The position numbers were made by a program, and so were the translations under genes. The notes beneath the pieces were generated by a model that ran no database searches, was not told the DNA's origin, and was given only the letters and a program-made list of their open reading frames with translations. A stretch of DNA of 42,136 nucleotides from Candidatus Lactobacillus pullistercoris (GTDB lineage: Bacteria; Bacillota; Bacilli; Lactobacillales; Lactobacillaceae): positions 1 through 42,136 of the forward strand of contig JAHLFT010000094.1 of NCBI GenBank assembly GCA_018883635.1, written 5' to 3'. Positions 40,971 through 42,136 of this stretch are shown piece by piece (the stretch's first letter is position 1; every line of letters begins with the position of its first letter).

Positions 40971-40998
40971 TCCGTGAGCTAAAAAAGAAACTCCCGGA
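40971..40998 (+). ncRNA. hairpin in the rpsL leader
   Basis: TCCGTGAG at 40971-40978 pairs with CTCCCGGA at 40991-40998 (seven of eight pairs) around an A-rich loop. Leaders of the str operon often carry a binding site for a ribosomal protein; that role is inferred here. Confidence 0.45.
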
Positions 40999-41034
40999 TG
41001 TGTGAACAAAATAAATTATTAGGAGGAAATTTTA

Positions 41035-41442
41035 ATGCCAACCATTAATCAATTGGTAAGAAAAGGCCGTCACTCAAAGACGACTAAATCAAAATCACCA
41101 GCTTTAAATTACAGCTACAACAGTATGAAGAAGGAACAAGTTTTCAACCCTGCACCTCAAATGCGTGGAGTCGCAACTCGTGTTGGTACTATGACACCAA
41201 AGAAGCCTAACTCAGCTTTACGTAAGTACGCTCGTGTCCGTCTTTCAAACTTAATCGAAGTTACTGCCTACATCCCAGGTGAAGGCCACAACTTGCAAGA
41301 ACACTCAGTTGTATTAATTCGTGGTGGTCGTGTAAAGGACCTTCCTGGTGTTCGTTACCACATCGTTCGTGGTGCCCTCGATACTGCTGGTGTTGATGGC
41401 AGAAAGCAAAGTCGTTCTAAGTACGGTACAAAGAAAGATTAA
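41035..41442 (+). CDS. rpsL: 30S ribosomal protein S12
   Basis: S12 lies at the decoding center and affects accuracy and translocation. The sequence shows [20 protein letters not shown] at the N-terminus, [19 protein letters not shown] and [18 protein letters not shown]. The two lysines whose change gives streptomycin resistance (in TPKKPNS and GRVKDLPG) are wild type. Length, 135 aa, is normal for Firmicutes. TAGGAGG precedes the ATG. It is the first gene of the str operon and is followed by rpsG after 15 bases. Confidence 0.99.
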   Translation: MPTINQLVRKGRHSKTTKSKSPALNYSYNSMKKEQVFNPAPQMRGVATRVGTMTPKKPNSALRKYARVRLSNLIEVTAYIPGEGHNLQEHSVVLIRGGRVKDLPGVRYHIVRGALDTAGVDGRKQSRSKYGTKKD

Positions 41443-41457
41443 GGGAGGGTTTAAATA

Positions 41458-41928
41458 ATGCCTAGAAAAGGTCACGTAACTAAAAGAGACGTTTTAGCAG
41501 ATCCAGTTTACAACTCAAAGCTCGTTACTAAGTTAATCAACCACTTGATGATAGATGGTAAAAGAGCTAAGGCATCTTCAATCCTTTACGATGCTTTCAA
41601 CATTGTTAAAGATAAGACTGGAAAAGAACCACTTGATGTATTTGAAGAAGCTATGAACAATGTTATGCCAGTTTTGGAAGTTAGAGCTCGTCGTATTGGT
41701 GGTTCTAACTACCAAATCCCAGTTGAAGTACGTCCTGAAAGAAGAACTACTTTAGGTTTAAGATGGCTTGTTTCATACGCACGTTTACGTAATGAACATA
41801 CAATGGATGAACGTTTGGCTAATGAAATTATCGATGCTTCAAACAACACCGGTTCAGCTGTTAAAAAGCGTGAAGATGTTCACCGTATGGCTGAAGCTAA
41901 CCGTGCATTTGCACACTACCGCTTCTAA
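41458..41928 (+). CDS. rpsG: 30S ribosomal protein S7
   Basis: S7 starts assembly of the 30S head and binds the 3' domain of 16S rRNA. Characteristic sequence includes [55 protein letters not shown] with RPERR, and the C-terminal [19 protein letters not shown]. Length is 156 aa. GGGAGGG precedes the ATG. It lies between rpsL and fusA, the standard str order. In E. coli S7 represses this operon; whether it does so here is not visible. Confidence 0.99.
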   Translation: MPRKGHVTKRDVLADPVYNSKLVTKLINHLMIDGKRAKASSILYDAFNIVKDKTGKEPLDVFEEAMNNVMPVLEVRARRIGGSNYQIPVEVRPERRTTLGLRWLVSYARLRNEHTMDERLANEIIDASNNTGSAVKKREDVHRMAEANRAFAHYRF

Positions 41929-41969
41929 TTTAGACACATTGTTTAGTTTGTTTAAGGAGAGAATAATTT

Positions 41970-42136
41970 ATGGCTAATAAGCGTGAATTTCCATTAGAAA
42001 AGACACGTAACATTGGTATTATGGCCCACATCGATGCGGGTAAGACTACCACTACAGAACGTATCCTTTACTATACTGGTAAGATCCACAAAATTGGTGA
42101 AACTCACGAAGGTGATTCACAAATGGACTGGATGGA
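41970..42136 (+). CDS. fusA: elongation factor G, 5' part
   Basis: EF-G drives translocation and, with RRF, ribosome recycling, using GTP. Only the first 55 codons are in the window: [20 protein letters not shown] runs into [17 protein letters not shown], the P-loop (AHIDAGKT) of the GTPase domain, and then [25 protein letters not shown] precedes the ATG at 41970. The gene continues past the window end; it is cut by the window, not broken. Confidence 0.98.
   Translation, partial: MANKREFPLEKTRNIGIMAHIDAGKTTTTERILYYTGKIHKIGETHEGDSQMDWM

Overview
The window is low-GC Firmicute chromosome, most likely from the Lactobacillus gasseri/johnsonii branch of the acidophilus group. This rests on AT-rich intergenic DNA, AGGAGG-type ribosome binding sites, frequent TTG/GTG starts, an L-lactate dehydrogenase, a zinc-free L31 protein and the gene order clpC-rpoB-rpoC-comC-rpsL-rpsG-fusA. 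The species is inferred, not proven.

Layout. 1-5700 is the least tidy part: a frameshifted gene for a secreted transglutaminase-like protein, a small unknown gene, ackA, then a heavily damaged P-type cation ATPase and a gutted TetR-type regulator that reads toward it. 5700-14400 holds separately promoted housekeeping genes: glyA, an amino acid permease with a broken 5' end, rpmE2 (L31), murF, a cshA-type RNA helicase, acpS-alr, and a CBS-domain protein on the minus strand. 14400-14770 is intergenic and carries a perfect palindrome at the CBS promoter and a large hairpin element. ldh (minus) follows. 15840-28110 contains conserved Firmicute clusters: pth-mfd-rqcP, divIC-S1 protein, tilS, ftsH, hslO, dusB-lysS. 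28183-29500 has a frameshifted DUF975 membrane protein, two tandem tRNA-Gly genes and a tRNA-Pro. 29500-42136 has the free-Met-R-sulfoxide reductase gene, clpC, a structured rpoB leader, rpoBC, an isolated prepilin peptidase gene on the minus strand, and the start of the str operon (rpsL-rpsG-fusA), with fusA cut by the window end.

How the genes fit together. Most products serve core functions: translation (tRNAs, S12, S7, EF-G, LysRS, DusB, TilS, Pth, L31), transcription and its repair (RpoB, RpoC, Mfd), ribosome rescue (RqcP), wall synthesis and division (MurF, Alr, DivIC), protein quality control (FtsH, ClpC, Hsp33) and fermentation (AckA, Ldh). Many adjacent units are separated by a hairpin terminator with the next promoter very close to it or inside it.

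No phage, insertion sequence, CRISPR array or defence island is visible and I found no clearly new multi-gene system. The best leads are non-coding: the 14591-14694 hairpin element, the palindrome at 14424-14440, the rpoB leader with its built-in terminator, and overlapping terminator/promoter junctions. Several reading frames are broken at homopolymer runs, so some lesions may be sequencing errors; the ATPase and TetR lesions include large internal deletions and look like real decay.
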